Notes under the pieces: generated by a model
Database searches by the model: none
Told to the model about the DNA's origin: nothing
Seen by the model: the letters and a program-made list of their open reading frames with translations, nothing else
Position numbers and translations under genes: made by a program
From: Chrysochromulina tobinii
Lineage: Eukaryota; Haptophyta; Prymnesiales; Chrysochromulinaceae
DNA length: 43,829 nucleotides
NCBI GenBank assembly: GCA_001275005.1
Contig: JWZX01003238.1
Location: forward strand, 1-43,829
Direction of reading: 5' to 3'
Shown: positions 1 through 9,225 of the stretch, in pieces
How positions within the stretch are numbered: position 1 is the first letter of the stretch
Layout: the number at the start of each line of letters is the position of its first letter

Positions 1-431
1 TGGACACATTCCTATACCCCCCTATAAGGAAACGCGCCGTACCGAGCGCATCTGCCCTCCGTTCGTACACTTATTCGGATTTCACCTCAACCGGGCGGGG
101 CGGCGAGCTTTTTAGATCACCGGGGCACGTGGAACCCGTAACATGCTTGTTCTCCCTCATTGCTCGTTGTGGTCGCGGGGCTTTTCAACTGTCTGTGCTT
201 GTTTCCCAAGGGGTCTCTTCGCGGGGCGCCCGCCCCGACACCCCGGTGCCGGGGGCCATACAAACCGGCCGAGGGGCTCTCTCGAAAAAGGGTGCCGTCG
301 CTCGGGCCACTGCGGTGCACACGCTTCAATTCATCACGCTCCGAGACACATTCTCGAGCCAGTACTGCCAATCCATCCATGACCATTATGAAGCATAATC
401 CAAATGACCACCACGGCCTTTCTTTAGAACC
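1..431. other. Intergenic, no gene seen
   Basis: This left-edge stretch has short open frames on both strands, but none reads like protein and they overlap each other. It lies just past the stop codon of the peroxidase gene. I see no RNA gene. The 3' end of a gene lying to the left cannot be excluded. Confidence 0.5.
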
Positions 432-1520
432 TTAGTTGGGCGCGCCAGATTCCGAGCCGCCCAGCGCCGGTCCTCCCTCGGTGAATACAGCCATGGCGCC
501 CGATGGGCGATTGGCGAGTTTTCTCTTAGCTGCCTCTTCCGGCTTAAAGCCGAGCTCAGTCAGCTTCCGGAAGACGACGGCGAAGTCCTCGAAGAAACGG
601 CTCTCGTCCTTGGCGTACAACTCGACCCATCGCTTGAAGGCTGCATCCTCGATGAGGGCCAGATCAGATGGGAGCATCATGAGGGCACCACCGTCGGCCT
701 CGTACTGCTTTGGGCCCGTCCATGGCTTGCCCTCGTGTGTCTTCTTCACAGTCCACGTCTTCTCGAGCAGGAACTTGAAGTACTCGTTCGAGAAGGCATT
801 CTCGGCGTTCGTCCACGGTCCCCAGAAGCCTGAGCGATCCGTGTGGCACCGGCCAACGGCATGCGCGCCGGAGAGGCACACGATCTCGCGGTCATCAAAA
901 CCCATCCTGTAGAAGACGTCGCGCAGGTGGCTCTGCGTCTGCGCGGCGTCGGGCAGCCGGTCGTCGGGCGTGAACCGCTTGTCCTTGCTAGGCGCCACGT
1001 TGGGCGTCGGCGCGTCCGAACGGCCCGGTGTGAAGCCGATCACTGGACCGCCCATGGCCTCAATAGCGACAACGCCCGCGTAGATGATCAGGTCGGCCCA
1101 AGAAATCGATGGATAGTTCTCCTTGATGGGTGCGAGCACCCCGATCGCATGCTTCAGGCCAGCATTGCCACCGTGGTTAATTTCGGGCTGAAAGCGGATG
1201 GTGCCTCCCTGCGACCCGCCGTCATCGGTGGCCTTGGCATAGCTGCCAGATGAGTGCCACGCGAGGCGCACGAGCATCGGCGCGACGAAGCCACCGCCGC
1301 CGAGAGAACCTTTAGCAGCACCATCGACGCTCGGGTTGGGCAAGGTATCGTCCTCGCAGAGGACCATGAGGTCTGCCTTCAATTTTGGCCAGTCGGCCGC
1401 CGGCGGCGAAGAGCAGTGCGTCGCGTTGTAGTTGTACGATGCGAGGGCGGCAGCGCCCGAGAGCGCCGCCGCCTGCGACATCGTCGACGTACGCAGGCGC
1501 ATTGCAATGCGCGCAAACAT
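432..1520 (-). CDS. Cytochrome c peroxidase-like class I haem peroxidase
   Basis: 362 aa. It reduces H2O2 using haem, probably in mitochondria with cytochrome c as electron donor. The distal motif LVRLAWHSSGSY carries the catalytic Arg85, Trp88 and His89. The proximal motif LSGAHAVGRCH carries the haem-ligand His220. Trp236 in GFWGPW sits where yeast CcP has its radical Trp191, and MLPSDLALIED supplies the Asp that bonds the proximal His. The first 35 or so residues (MFARIAMRLRTSTMSQ followed by Ala-rich sequence) look like a mitochondrial presequence and thylakoid features are absent. Ascorbate peroxidases share the fold, so donor preference is inferred. The start is the only upstream ATG in a clean frame, and no intron is needed. 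Confidence 0.93.
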   Translation of the reverse strand: MFARIAMRLRTSTMSQAAALSGAAALASYNYNATHCSSPPAADWPKLKADLMVLCEDDTLPNPSVDGAAKGSLGGGGFVAPMLVRLAWHSSGSYAKATDDGGSQGGTIRFQPEINHGGNAGLKHAIGVLAPIKENYPSISWADLIIYAGVVAIEAMGGPVIGFTPGRSDAPTPNVAPSKDKRFTPDDRLPDAAQTQSHLRDVFYRMGFDDREIVCLSGAHAVGRCHTDRSGFWGPWTNAENAFSNEYFKFLLEKTWTVKKTHEGKPWTGPKQYEADGGALMMLPSDLALIEDAAFKRWVELYAKDESRFFEDFAVVFRKLTELGFKPEEAAKRKLANRPSGAMAVFTEGGPALGGSESGAPN

Positions 1521-1827
1521 TTGAAGTGCTCGCTATTTTGTATTTAATTGACGAATTTTTGATTTCGAGGTTCTTCACGAGGCTTCTTCTAGAGGCGTGA
1601 CTCACGATCATTAAGCTACAACTTGAAGGTCGAGGACTAGAAGATTTCAGCGCCGACGCGGCGGCACGACCACAAATTTAGACAATCGGACATTTCGATG
1701 AGGTTGCGGCGGCACCGCGGCATTGATGAGGGAGAGGAAGGCTATTTGGAAGGGGCGAAAGGGTGGATAGAAGAGCCCCGATCCGAGATAAACCATCCGG
1801 TCCTCGACGCCCACCGCTTTGCCCGGG
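1521..1827. other. Intergenic, AT-richer spacer
   Basis: Spacer between the peroxidase start and the stop codon of the Cys-rich protein, both on the minus strand. It should hold the peroxidase promoter. The part nearest the peroxidase ATG is T-rich and lower in GC than the flanking genes. I see no TATA box or ATTCAC element. Confidence 0.4.
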
Positions 1828-2421
1828 TCAGGGCAGGTTGTCATGGATGCATCCCGTGCCAGCTGGGCAGCACATGTGTTGATCGGAGCCCGATGAGGCG
1901 GGCTGGCACTTGAAACCGCCGCAGCAATTTGACACGTTGGCCTGGCAATTTTCATAGTGGTAGGAGTCGCACTCCATGTCGACGACGGCATGCAGCGTCA
2001 CGGTCGGGATGCCGACTGCGTTTGTGAAGGTGCACGTCGCGCTCACAATCCTCCCACACTCGCGGTCGGTGCTTCCGGGGTATACATCGCACGACTTAAA
2101 GTCGGCGCGCCACGTGTTACAAGTAGTTCCAAGGTCGCCCGATGGCAGCCTCGTGCTGATGCCGCCACCGATAGCGTAGTAGTCGCACCCAGTGTCGCCG
2201 TGAAACTCCTCTGGACCCACGATTGTGTGTCCGTTGCAACTCTTGGGGATCTGGCATGAGCATGAGCCGGGTGCACCGAGTGTGAGGTTCAAGATCGAGG
2301 TGGCGTTGGCATCCAAGGCGTTGACAATCATCATCGGCGGTGGGGGATCCGCCATGGTGGCCGCGAGTAAGCAAAGTGTCGCGCTGGCCGCCGTGAACCT
2401 CTTCGCTCTCGCGACGTCCAT
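1828..2421 (-). CDS. Secreted Cys-rich protein with granulin-like tail
   Basis: 197 aa, function unknown. Residues 1-25 form a signal peptide: basic MDVARAKRF, then a hydrophobic Ala/Leu stretch ending near ATMA. The mature part carries 16 cysteines, an even number consistent with a disulfide-bonded extracellular or cell-wall protein. The tail has paired motifs, NCCGGFKCQ and MCCPAGTGC, that resemble the CC...C spacing of granulin/knottin modules. N-glycosylation sequons (for example NATS, NLT and NVS) are present. The frame extends further upstream, but ATG at 2421 puts the signal peptide at the N-terminus. It is divergently arranged with the downstream kinase, start codons 192 bp apart. Confidence 0.75.
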   Translation of the reverse strand: MDVARAKRFTAASATLCLLAATMADPPPPMMIVNALDANATSILNLTLGAPGSCSCQIPKSCNGHTIVGPEEFHGDTGCDYYAIGGGISTRLPSGDLGTTCNTWRADFKSCDVYPGSTDRECGRIVSATCTFTNAVGIPTVTLHAVVDMECDSYHYENCQANVSNCCGGFKCQPASSGSDQHMCCPAGTGCIHDNLP

Positions 2422-2613
2422 GTTGGAGGGATTTGCGCGAGTGCTGGAGTGCTCTTGTGAAACACTAAAAATTAGAGGTGTTCGCGGGCACACGCTCGCT
2501 TTCTCGTGCGGTTCCTCGCCGGGTGAGGAGGCAGGGCTCACACGCACATCGCCTCCCGTCTTCGGGCGTGGTGGGCAATCCATCAGCGCAGCGACAGTGC
2601 CGTGCCCTGCACC

Positions 2614-3831
2614 ATGAAGTTTGGCAATCACCTCTCCGTCGAGCACAACAAGACGAGCGGCAAGGTGACGATCGAGATGTCGGAGGATGTCGTGATGGGC
2701 GCATACCTGTCGGGCTGCGCCATGATGATCGGCACCGTTCTAGTCGGTTGCGCCGTGTGGCAGAAGAAAACGAAAAGCACGGAGGTCTGCGCATGCGCAT
2801 CGTGCCGTGGGCACTACGTCAACAAACATACGCTCGCGAAGGGCGGGTTCGGCGAGGCCATGCTGGCGACGCGCCAGGGCAAGCAATATGTGCTCAAGCG
2901 GGTCGGGTGCGACACGATCAACGCCGCGAACACGGCGCTCAAAGAGGCGTCGCTCCTGCAGAAGCTTGACCATCCCAACGTCGTAAAGTTCGAGGACGTC
3001 TTCTTGCATCGGCACGACAACGGCGGCTGCTCGGTGGCCATCGTGATGGAGTTTTGCGCGGGCGGCGACCTCATCGATCGGCTCGAGTGCTCTCGGAACG
3101 AGCGACCCCTGAGCGAGTTGACCACATTCGTCTTCCTCGAGTCCCTCTGCCACGCGCTCCACCACGTTCACTGCAACGGCGTGCTGCATCGCGACCTCAA
3201 GTCGTCCAACATCTTCGTAAGCCGTGGCGACAAGGCGGTCAAGCTCGGCGACTTCGGACTGGCGTGTTCGGGGCTGCCGCGCCGTCGGCTGACGGGGTCG
3301 CCGCGTCGCATGAGCCGTTGCGGCACCGCCATGTACATGTCACCCGAGGTAGCCGATTGCAAGCCGTACGGCGCCGCGTCGGACACGTACGGCCTCGGCT
3401 GCGTGCTGCTCGAGTTGCTGCTTCGACACCAGCTTCGCGAGCGTCGCCCCTTTGAAGAAAGAAAGGATTACATCAAGGAGGCGCTCGCCGCGGCCGCGGG
3501 GCACGGCTGGCACACCTTCGAACGCAGCTCCGATCTCGTGTGGCGCATGCTCGATGAGTCTCCCAAGAGTCGCATCGAGCTGCCCGCAGCCGCTGCAGTT
3601 GCTGCCGCGGCCATCAGCATAATGGCGCGACTGCAGCCGGTCGCGGGCACCGAGTCATCGTCGGGCGCCGGAGCTGAGCCGTTGGTGTCGACCGTCTCTG
3701 TTACGTCCGCGTCCGTGCACTCGGCGGCCGTCACGGAGCGGCAGCCTGAGCGGCATCGCACCAATCCGCCGAAGCGCGTGGCCGCCGAAGAGCGGTCGTC
3801 GCGCCGACGCAAGCTGTTGTACGCTGAATGA
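2614..3831 (+). CDS. Membrane-anchored Ser/Thr protein kinase
   Basis: 405 aa. A hydrophobic helix at about residues 26-49 precedes a short Cys-containing linker and a complete kinase domain. The glycine loop is AKGGFGEA, the VAIK-type lysine is in YVLKRV (Lys95), the catalytic loop is HRDLKSSN (192-199), DFG is at 213-215, and the activation segment ends GTAMYMSPEV. The domain resembles NEK-type kinases in its catalytic loop. The tail is Ser/Ala-rich and ends in a basic patch (RSSRRRK). All catalytic residues are present, so it should be active. The helix suggests a type III or tail-in membrane orientation with a cytosolic kinase domain. The frame extends upstream only through GTG, so ATG 2614 is the start. 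Confidence 0.9.
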   Translation: MKFGNHLSVEHNKTSGKVTIEMSEDVVMGAYLSGCAMMIGTVLVGCAVWQKKTKSTEVCACASCRGHYVNKHTLAKGGFGEAMLATRQGKQYVLKRVGCDTINAANTALKEASLLQKLDHPNVVKFEDVFLHRHDNGGCSVAIVMEFCAGGDLIDRLECSRNERPLSELTTFVFLESLCHALHHVHCNGVLHRDLKSSNIFVSRGDKAVKLGDFGLACSGLPRRRLTGSPRRMSRCGTAMYMSPEVADCKPYGAASDTYGLGCVLLELLLRHQLRERRPFEERKDYIKEALAAAAGHGWHTFERSSDLVWRMLDESPKSRIELPAAAAVAAAAISIMARLQPVAGTESSSGAGAEPLVSTVSVTSASVHSAAVTERQPERHRTNPPKRVAAEERSSRRRKLLYAE

Positions 3832-4022
3832 CGTTCGAGGATGACCGAATCCCAACATGAAATTCGGACAAACCCCGGATGAGTGTACAGAGACGGACAG
3901 GTGTGGGAGTCTCAGGTACATGTCATCTCAACAAAATCTCAACATAATTGCAATTGCAATCGGCTCGTGTTCTTAGGAAACCTTGATGTCATCAATACGC
4001 GAAGTCCGTCCACGAGGCAATC

Positions 4023-5033
4023 ATGAGTGTCCCGGGCAAGGCTCCCATCAAAGTGGTGCTGACTGGTGCTGCGGGCCAGATCGCCTACAGCCTGCTCCCG
4101 AAGCTGCTCGATGGGTCAGTTTTTGGCGCGGATCAACCCGTCTTCCTCGGGCTGCTCGACATCCAACCTTCGATGACGATGCTGGGTGGTGTCATCATGG
4201 AGCTTGAGGATCTCGCATACCCATGCTACGCAGGCAGCGTGGGGACCACCGATCCGGCGGTCGCCTTCAAGGATGCGGACGTGTGCGTCTTCCTTGGCGC
4301 CTTCCCCCGCAAGGAGGGCATGGAGCGCAAGGACGTCATGGGAATGAACGTCAAGATCTTCAATGAGCAGGGTGCTGCGGTCGCCGCTCACGCCAAGCCG
4401 ACCGTCAAGTGCCTCGTCGTGGGCAATCCGGCGAACACCAATGCGGCCATCCTGCTGTCCGCAATGGGGGGCAAGATACCGGCGAAGAATGTCACTGCGC
4501 TGACGCGGCTCGACCACAACCGCGCCACGTCGCAGCTGGCCATGAAAGCTGGCGTGGCGATGACCGACGTGGCAGGCGTCTTCATCTGGGGCAACCACTC
4601 GTCGACGCAGTACCCCGACGTGCGCCACGCGACGGTGAAAGGCACCCCGGCTCTCAGCGTCGTCGATGCTGCGTGGCTCGAGGGCGAGTTCATCACCAAG
4701 GTCCAAAAGCGCGGCGCGGCGATCATCGAAGCGCGCAAGCTCTCGTCGGCCATGTCGGCGGCCGTGGCGATCGCGGACCACCTGCGCGACTGGATCAAGG
4801 GCACCAACGGCCGAGCGGTCTCGATGGCCATCTTCCAGTCGGAGGGAGCGTACGGCGTCGACAGCGACATCTGCTACTCCTTCCCGGTCACGTGCGATCA
4901 AGGCGAGTGGACGATCGTTATGGGGCTGCCGATCGACGCCTTCTCGAAGACGCGCATGGACGCGACGCACAAGGAGCTCAAAGAGGAGCGGGCCCTGGCG
5001 GAGGAGCTCATCAAGCCAGTTGCTATCAACTGA
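4023..5033 (+). CDS. Malate dehydrogenase, cytosolic type (NAD-dependent)
   Basis: 336 aa, the usual length of eukaryotic cytosolic MDH. It interconverts malate and oxaloacetate with NAD(H). The nucleotide-binding start VVLTGAAGQIAYSL is near residue 11. Substrate arginines lie in FPRKEGMERKD (Arg96, Arg102). GNPANTN (134-140) and TRLDHNRA (161-168, catalytic Asp164) follow, and the catalytic His192 lies in WGNHSSTQYPD. There is no targeting peptide and the C-terminus (KPVAIN) is not a PTS1, so the cytosol is the likely site. The sequence belongs to the cytosolic/plastid-NADP MDH clade and not the mitochondrial clade. The region around the first GXXGXXG is intact and no introns are evident. 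Confidence 0.96.
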   Translation: MSVPGKAPIKVVLTGAAGQIAYSLLPKLLDGSVFGADQPVFLGLLDIQPSMTMLGGVIMELEDLAYPCYAGSVGTTDPAVAFKDADVCVFLGAFPRKEGMERKDVMGMNVKIFNEQGAAVAAHAKPTVKCLVVGNPANTNAAILLSAMGGKIPAKNVTALTRLDHNRATSQLAMKAGVAMTDVAGVFIWGNHSSTQYPDVRHATVKGTPALSVVDAAWLEGEFITKVQKRGAAIIEARKLSSAMSAAVAIADHLRDWIKGTNGRAVSMAIFQSEGAYGVDSDICYSFPVTCDQGEWTIVMGLPIDAFSKTRMDATHKELKEERALAEELIKPVAIN

Positions 5034-5626
5034 CTGTTTGCAAGACTCTAGAGGGCGAGAGTCTTCCAGTCTAGAGAAGGCGTCCAATGCGCATCTCCAT
5101 GAGATGACTTGTGACTGGTCTCTGGTCTCTGGTGGGTGGTGGCTGAGGCGTGGTGATCGCGTGCAGCATGCGTGGCAAGGCGCTGCATGTGCATGCTGCA
5201 TGTGACGCCCGGGTGCGGGGTGGGAGAGGCTTCCGTTCAGTAGTTACGCTGGGCGGGGGAGCACCCTGATGGGTGCCACGGGGTTGCCATCCACCGGATA
5301 CGTCGGTGTAGCGGCGCGTGTCACCGAATAATGTGTCACGGGCCCACCTCACGCGAGCGAGAGTTTGAGAGCGAGAAACAAGATGTCCATTCGAAGCATG
5401 GCACACGTCGTTTGTGGAACTGGGGACCTTGGCCTGGCTCACTCGAACTCACTCACGCACTTGACTCACTCACTGATGTGACTCACGCTGCATTTGTGAT
5501 TTGACACGTGAACGTGACAAGAGACGACCATACACACGCCCGGCAGACAGAGACACAAGACCATGCTGATAAAAGACCATGGTGCTGTATCAGTCCGCCG
5601 CATGGAAAAGGGTGCCCACGCGACTT
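5034..5626. other. Intergenic, convergent gene tails, CACTCA repeats
   Basis: The 593 bp between the MDH stop and the stop codon of the small membrane protein. No believable gene is seen. The stretch around 5436-5490 is rich in imperfect ACTCAC/ACTCACTC units. These are short and degenerate, possibly UTR sequence. Confidence 0.5.
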
Positions 5627-6055
5627 CTAAAGGCATGAGCACACAACAGCAGGGGCCTCAACGCCCGTCAAGTACGAGTACGCGTAGCTGAGCTTGGTGA
5701 GCGTGGGGATGGCCGCCTCTGGGCTCGCGATGAAGGCCGAGGAATCCTTGACCTTGAATGTGATGCCCGCGTAGTCGACGGTGGAAGCGCCATCCTCGTC
5801 AAGAACTTTGAGAGCAGTGCAGGCGGTGCATGGCGGCAAGGGCAAGGGCAAGGGTACCAAGGACGCAGAGGAGAGTGCATTTGCGCCCCAGAAGGCAACG
5901 CCAGCGAGCATGAGTGCAAGCGCGAGCCCGAGTAGTGAGTTATGGGTCCTGACAGGCGTCAACGACGCGGATGGCGGAGTTTTACAATCCGCGATGACGG
6001 TGGCGGGCGACTGGGGCGCCGAGTTGACTTTCTTCGTGGACGTGGTCTTCGCCAT
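5627..6055 (-). CDS. Small single-pass membrane protein, unknown
   Basis: 142 aa, not recognised. A Ser/Thr/Lys-rich N-terminal segment of about 38 residues is followed by one clear transmembrane helix (41-62). A Leu/Pro linker comes next, then a CTAC motif (76-79) and a short C-terminal domain with VDYAGITFKV that ends in VVCSCL. The CxxC suggests a redox or metal site, but this is speculative. An in-frame ATG ten codons upstream exists. ATG 6055 (MAKTTSTKK) gives the cleaner start. It is divergent with the XPC homologue, 209 bp between start codons. Whether it is real rests on the membrane helix and coherent composition only. Confidence 0.6.
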   Translation of the reverse strand: MAKTTSTKKVNSAPQSPATVIADCKTPPSASLTPVRTHNSLLGLALALMLAGVAFWGANALSSASLVPLPLPLPPCTACTALKVLDEDGASTVDYAGITFKVKDSSAFIASPEAAIPTLTKLSYAYSYLTGVEAPAVVCSCL

Positions 6056-6237
6056 GGCTTGTGATTGGACTGGCGCACGACGCACGCACCGCGTCGGCCG
6101 CGGTTCGTTTCGACGCGGTTCGTTTCAAAGTCTACCGCGAAACGAACTAGGAAACCACCCTTAACGAAACCTCGCAAACACTTTTCCCCCCGGCACAGCG
6201 TGACGCTTTCGTGGGGGGGACAGAGTATTAACCGCGA

Positions 6238-6245
6238 ATTCACAC
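6238..6245 (+). promoter_or_regulatory. ATTCACAC element upstream of XPC gene
   Basis: ATTCACAC begins 27 nt before the XPC start codon. The same octamer or close variants recur at similar distance upstream of several other genes in the window, so it may be an initiator or core-promoter element. Confidence 0.4.
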
Positions 6246-6264
6246 CTGTGGAGGACGTCGCGCG

Positions 6265-8988
6265 ATGCAAGGAGCGCTTGGCGCCGCGTCCGAGCGCAAT
6301 CTCGACAGATTGATCACGGGAAATAAGCGGAGGCGCGCGGAAGACGAGGCCAATCCAGCACCTGCCACGCCGTCATCTCTTCCAGGACTTCCAGCTGCCG
6401 CCTGGTTGCGATCCAGAGAAGACGAGCACGTAGATGCTGCTGGCGACGACAACGAGGACGAGGACGAGTGGGAGGACGCTGTCGAGGCCGAACCCTCCCG
6501 TCATGCCGATGACGACGATGACGATGAAGACGAGTACGATGAGGGCGCTGCCTCCGCTGGCTTTTCGCTGGGCCTCGATGTTGATGTCACTGTGGACGCT
6601 GCAATACTGGGTGATGACGCCGACGACGACGACAAGGACGCTGCCCCGGCCGCGGTGGCGGAGCCCACTGCAAAGGAAACCGCCGCCGAGCAGGCCGAGC
6701 TGCGCCGACTCAAGCGAAAGCACAATGCGGACCGTCGGCAGCATTGCGAGCAGCTACATCGGGCCGGCGTGCTATGCTGGTTGGCTCATGGCCGGCTGCT
6801 GAGCGATCAAGCGGACGACCCCATGCTACAGAGCCACCTGCTCACGCTCCTGCCGCCGTCGCTGCACGCTAGTGCCGGCAGGCCACCAACGGCGGAGACG
6901 GTCCGTGCCATCGCGCAGAGTCTGCACGCGCGCATGGACGCACAGTCCGCCGGAGCAGGAGCCGCGGCTCGTCTTGACCGAGGTCGCGGCGCTGGCCGTG
7001 CAGCTGCGGCGGCGGCAGGCCGCGCACGAGGGCGCGGTCGAAGCCATGTATACGAGGGTCACGCAGACAATGACGACAGCATGTGGGGGGGCAGCAGTGG
7101 TGGCGGCGGCAGCGGAGATAGCAACAGCAGCGGCAGTACGGGTCACGGCGGCGATCGTCACGCGTCTGAGAACGCATGGCTGCTGGTTCGCCTCATCGAG
7201 CGCGCCGCTCGCCCCACGCCGTCGCCGTGCGTGGTCGCGGCGGCTCCGCTCGCCCAGCGGCTTCTCACAGCCCCTCGCACGTGCTCCTTGCCCACCCTCG
7301 CCGCCGTGGGCCTATCCATGCCTCGCGTGCTGCCGGTGGCAGGCCAGTTCCCTTTCCTCGAGCCTCCATCTGCGCGCTCGGGGAGGACGCGCGCGGCCGT
7401 TGAGGCGCTGGCGGCGCGCCTTCTCGAGGCGGACGCGACGGCCACGAGTGGGGCGTGCACCGCGGGCCCCGGCCAGGCAGCACACAGCGGCGACGTGCTG
7501 CTCGAGGCTCTACAGCGCGGCAGTGCCACACCGACTCAGATGGCTCTCCTGGTTCTCGCAGCCTTGCGTACGGCAGGCCTGCGCGCGCGCCTCGTGCTCG
7601 CGCTCCAGCCGCCGCCTCTCAAGCCATCCCCACCCGGAAAGCTCGATGCGACGCCCACCGAGCCACCGGCCGATGCTCCGCACGTGCCGTTGTGGCTCGA
7701 GGCCTTTTTGCCGGAGCCGCCGCGCTGGGTAGCCCTCGACGGTGCGCAGCCCGGCAGATTGCTGCTCGACCGTCGAGATCAGATCGTGAGCTCGCGGCTG
7801 CTGCTCCCAAAGGGTGCCCGCGCGCGTCCAGCGCATGCGATGGCTTACATCGTCGGTTTCAGTGCAGGCACAGCATCCGATGTAACCGCCCGGTACGCTA
7901 GCCAGCTCGCTGCCAGTAAGGCCGCTCGCACAGACGATACGTGGTGGGACGCTGCGCGTGCAGCCACATACGCCGACGCTTCTGCGCTTGCGGAGGGGAC
8001 GCCGGCGCGGGCGCTCCTGACGCCTTCGGCGGCCTCCGCGTCTCACTCTTCAGCTGGCCCATCCACCGCGGCAACGCGCGTCGTCATTGACCTCGACGAC
8101 ATCAACGACGAGCCCTTCCCCGCTCACCCGGCCACAGACACGGCCACGGCTGAAGCGGCGGAGCGTGCAGACGCTGACGAGCTGCGCCGGCGCGAGAGCA
8201 GCGAGCCAGTGCCCTCGACGCTCGCTGAGCTCAAGAAGCATCCGCTCTACGTACTCCATCGTGACCTCAAAGCATCTCAGTGCATCTGGCCTCCGTCCAC
8301 GCCGTCAGTTGGGCGAGTCAAGGGCCTAGCCGTCTTCCCGCGCTCGGCGCTCTTCGACCTGCGCTCCGAGCAGTCATGGTTCCGACGCGGGCGCGATCTG
8401 AAGCCCGACTCTGAGCCAGTCAAGATGGTCAAGGCCAGGCCGGGGCATGGTGCCGCAGCCAAGGACGGTCCGCGCACCGCCGCCGCCGCCGCCGCTGCCG
8501 CCGCTGAGGGCGAGGCGCCGCTCCCACCGCTTGACGGCGCGCCGAGCGCGCCCGAGACGGCGCTTTACGGCGAGTGGCAGACGGTTCCACACGCGCCCGG
8601 CTGCGCCGTAGGTGGCGTCGTGCCGCGCTCGAGGCACGGCCATGTCGAGTTGTGGACCGCTGCGCACCTGCCCCATGGCACGGTGCATCTGCGTGAGCCG
8701 CATGTGATGCTGGCAGCGCGTCAGCTCGGGCTTGACGCGGCACCCGCGATGGTGGGCTTCGACGTGCACGACGGGCGCGCGGTGCCCAAGATTGAGGGCG
8801 CCGTCGTGTGCATCGAGCACGCCCAGCTACTGCGCGAGGCGTCTGCGGCGATTCGCGACCAGGCCGAGGACCAGCAGGCGCACGAGTGCCACGAGGAGGC
8901 ACTCGCGCTCTGGCGTCAGCTGCTGCGCAGCATGGCGGTGCGCGAGCGCATCGAAAGGCAGTACGCGCATCTGGACGACGGATCGTAG
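6265..8988 (+). CDS. XPC/Rad4 nucleotide-excision-repair damage sensor
   Basis: 907 aa. XPC/Rad4 binds distorted DNA and starts global-genome nucleotide excision repair in the nucleus. The N-terminus is acidic (Asp/Glu runs at about 55-90 and 118-128), followed by a basic, Gly-rich and Ser-rich stretch (about 230-305). The transglutaminase-like Rad4 domain occupies the middle; MALLVLAALRTAGLRARLV is recognisable. BHD1 begins at HPLYVLHRDL (residue 659). BHD2 begins at LYGEWQTVP (767) and continues to GTVHLREPHV. BHD3 is marked by AARQLGLDAAPAMVGFDVHDGRAVPKI-type sequence and ends near EGAVVC. Order and spacing match the family. No intron is needed. An Ala run (AAAAAAAA) and polyacidic tracts are low-complexity inserts. 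Confidence 0.93.
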   Translation: MQGALGAASERNLDRLITGNKRRRAEDEANPAPATPSSLPGLPAAAWLRSREDEHVDAAGDDNEDEDEWEDAVEAEPSRHADDDDDDEDEYDEGAASAGFSLGLDVDVTVDAAILGDDADDDDKDAAPAAVAEPTAKETAAEQAELRRLKRKHNADRRQHCEQLHRAGVLCWLAHGRLLSDQADDPMLQSHLLTLLPPSLHASAGRPPTAETVRAIAQSLHARMDAQSAGAGAAARLDRGRGAGRAAAAAAGRARGRGRSHVYEGHADNDDSMWGGSSGGGGSGDSNSSGSTGHGGDRHASENAWLLVRLIERAARPTPSPCVVAAAPLAQRLLTAPRTCSLPTLAAVGLSMPRVLPVAGQFPFLEPPSARSGRTRAAVEALAARLLEADATATSGACTAGPGQAAHSGDVLLEALQRGSATPTQMALLVLAALRTAGLRARLVLALQPPPLKPSPPGKLDATPTEPPADAPHVPLWLEAFLPEPPRWVALDGAQPGRLLLDRRDQIVSSRLLLPKGARARPAHAMAYIVGFSAGTASDVTARYASQLAASKAARTDDTWWDAARAATYADASALAEGTPARALLTPSAASASHSSAGPSTAATRVVIDLDDINDEPFPAHPATDTATAEAAERADADELRRRESSEPVPSTLAELKKHPLYVLHRDLKASQCIWPPSTPSVGRVKGLAVFPRSALFDLRSEQSWFRRGRDLKPDSEPVKMVKARPGHGAAAKDGPRTAAAAAAAAAEGEAPLPPLDGAPSAPETALYGEWQTVPHAPGCAVGGVVPRSRHGHVELWTAAHLPHGTVHLREPHVMLAARQLGLDAAPAMVGFDVHDGRAVPKIEGAVVCIEHAQLLREASAAIRDQAEDQQAHECHEEALALWRQLLRSMAVRERIERQYAHLDDGS

Positions 8989-9225
8989 TTGAGGGTGTGA
9001 GCTCGGCGTCAGCTCGGCGCGGCTTTGCCGTGTTCTTGCTTGCATGCTTTTGTTACATGTCTACCTGTCCTCTTTTTTGCTTGCTTGCTTGCTTGCTTGC
9101 TTGCTGTCCTCTTTTTCTCACTTTCTGGAAAAAACGGGGAAAAACGACGGAACTTGATTTTGAGTCCGCAAGCCCGCACGAACGAGGGCCTCGTCGTCCA
9201 CACAACCGCGAACAACAAGCAAAGG
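8989..9225. other. Intergenic between XPC and NOP16
   Basis: Contains a TTGC microsatellite and pyrimidine-rich stretches. The NOP16 frame is open leftward into this region and would encode a Leu/Cys-rich segment from the repeat. That is an artefact of the repeat and not a signal peptide, because NOP16 is nucleolar. Confidence 0.5.
9077..9104. repeat. (TTGC)7 microsatellite
   Basis: Seven perfect TTGC units in the 5' flank of the NOP16 homologue. Confidence 0.95.

Noticed and set aside
4116-5201. Long minus-strand open frame (361 codons) antisense to MDH
   Set aside because: It overlaps a clear MDH gene, is full of Arg/His/Asp runs and matches no family. It is the expected shadow of high-GC coding sequence.
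9025-9225. Signal-peptide-like N-terminal extension of NOP16
   Set aside because: The hydrophobic residues come from the TTGC microsatellite and a nucleolar protein should not have a signal peptide.
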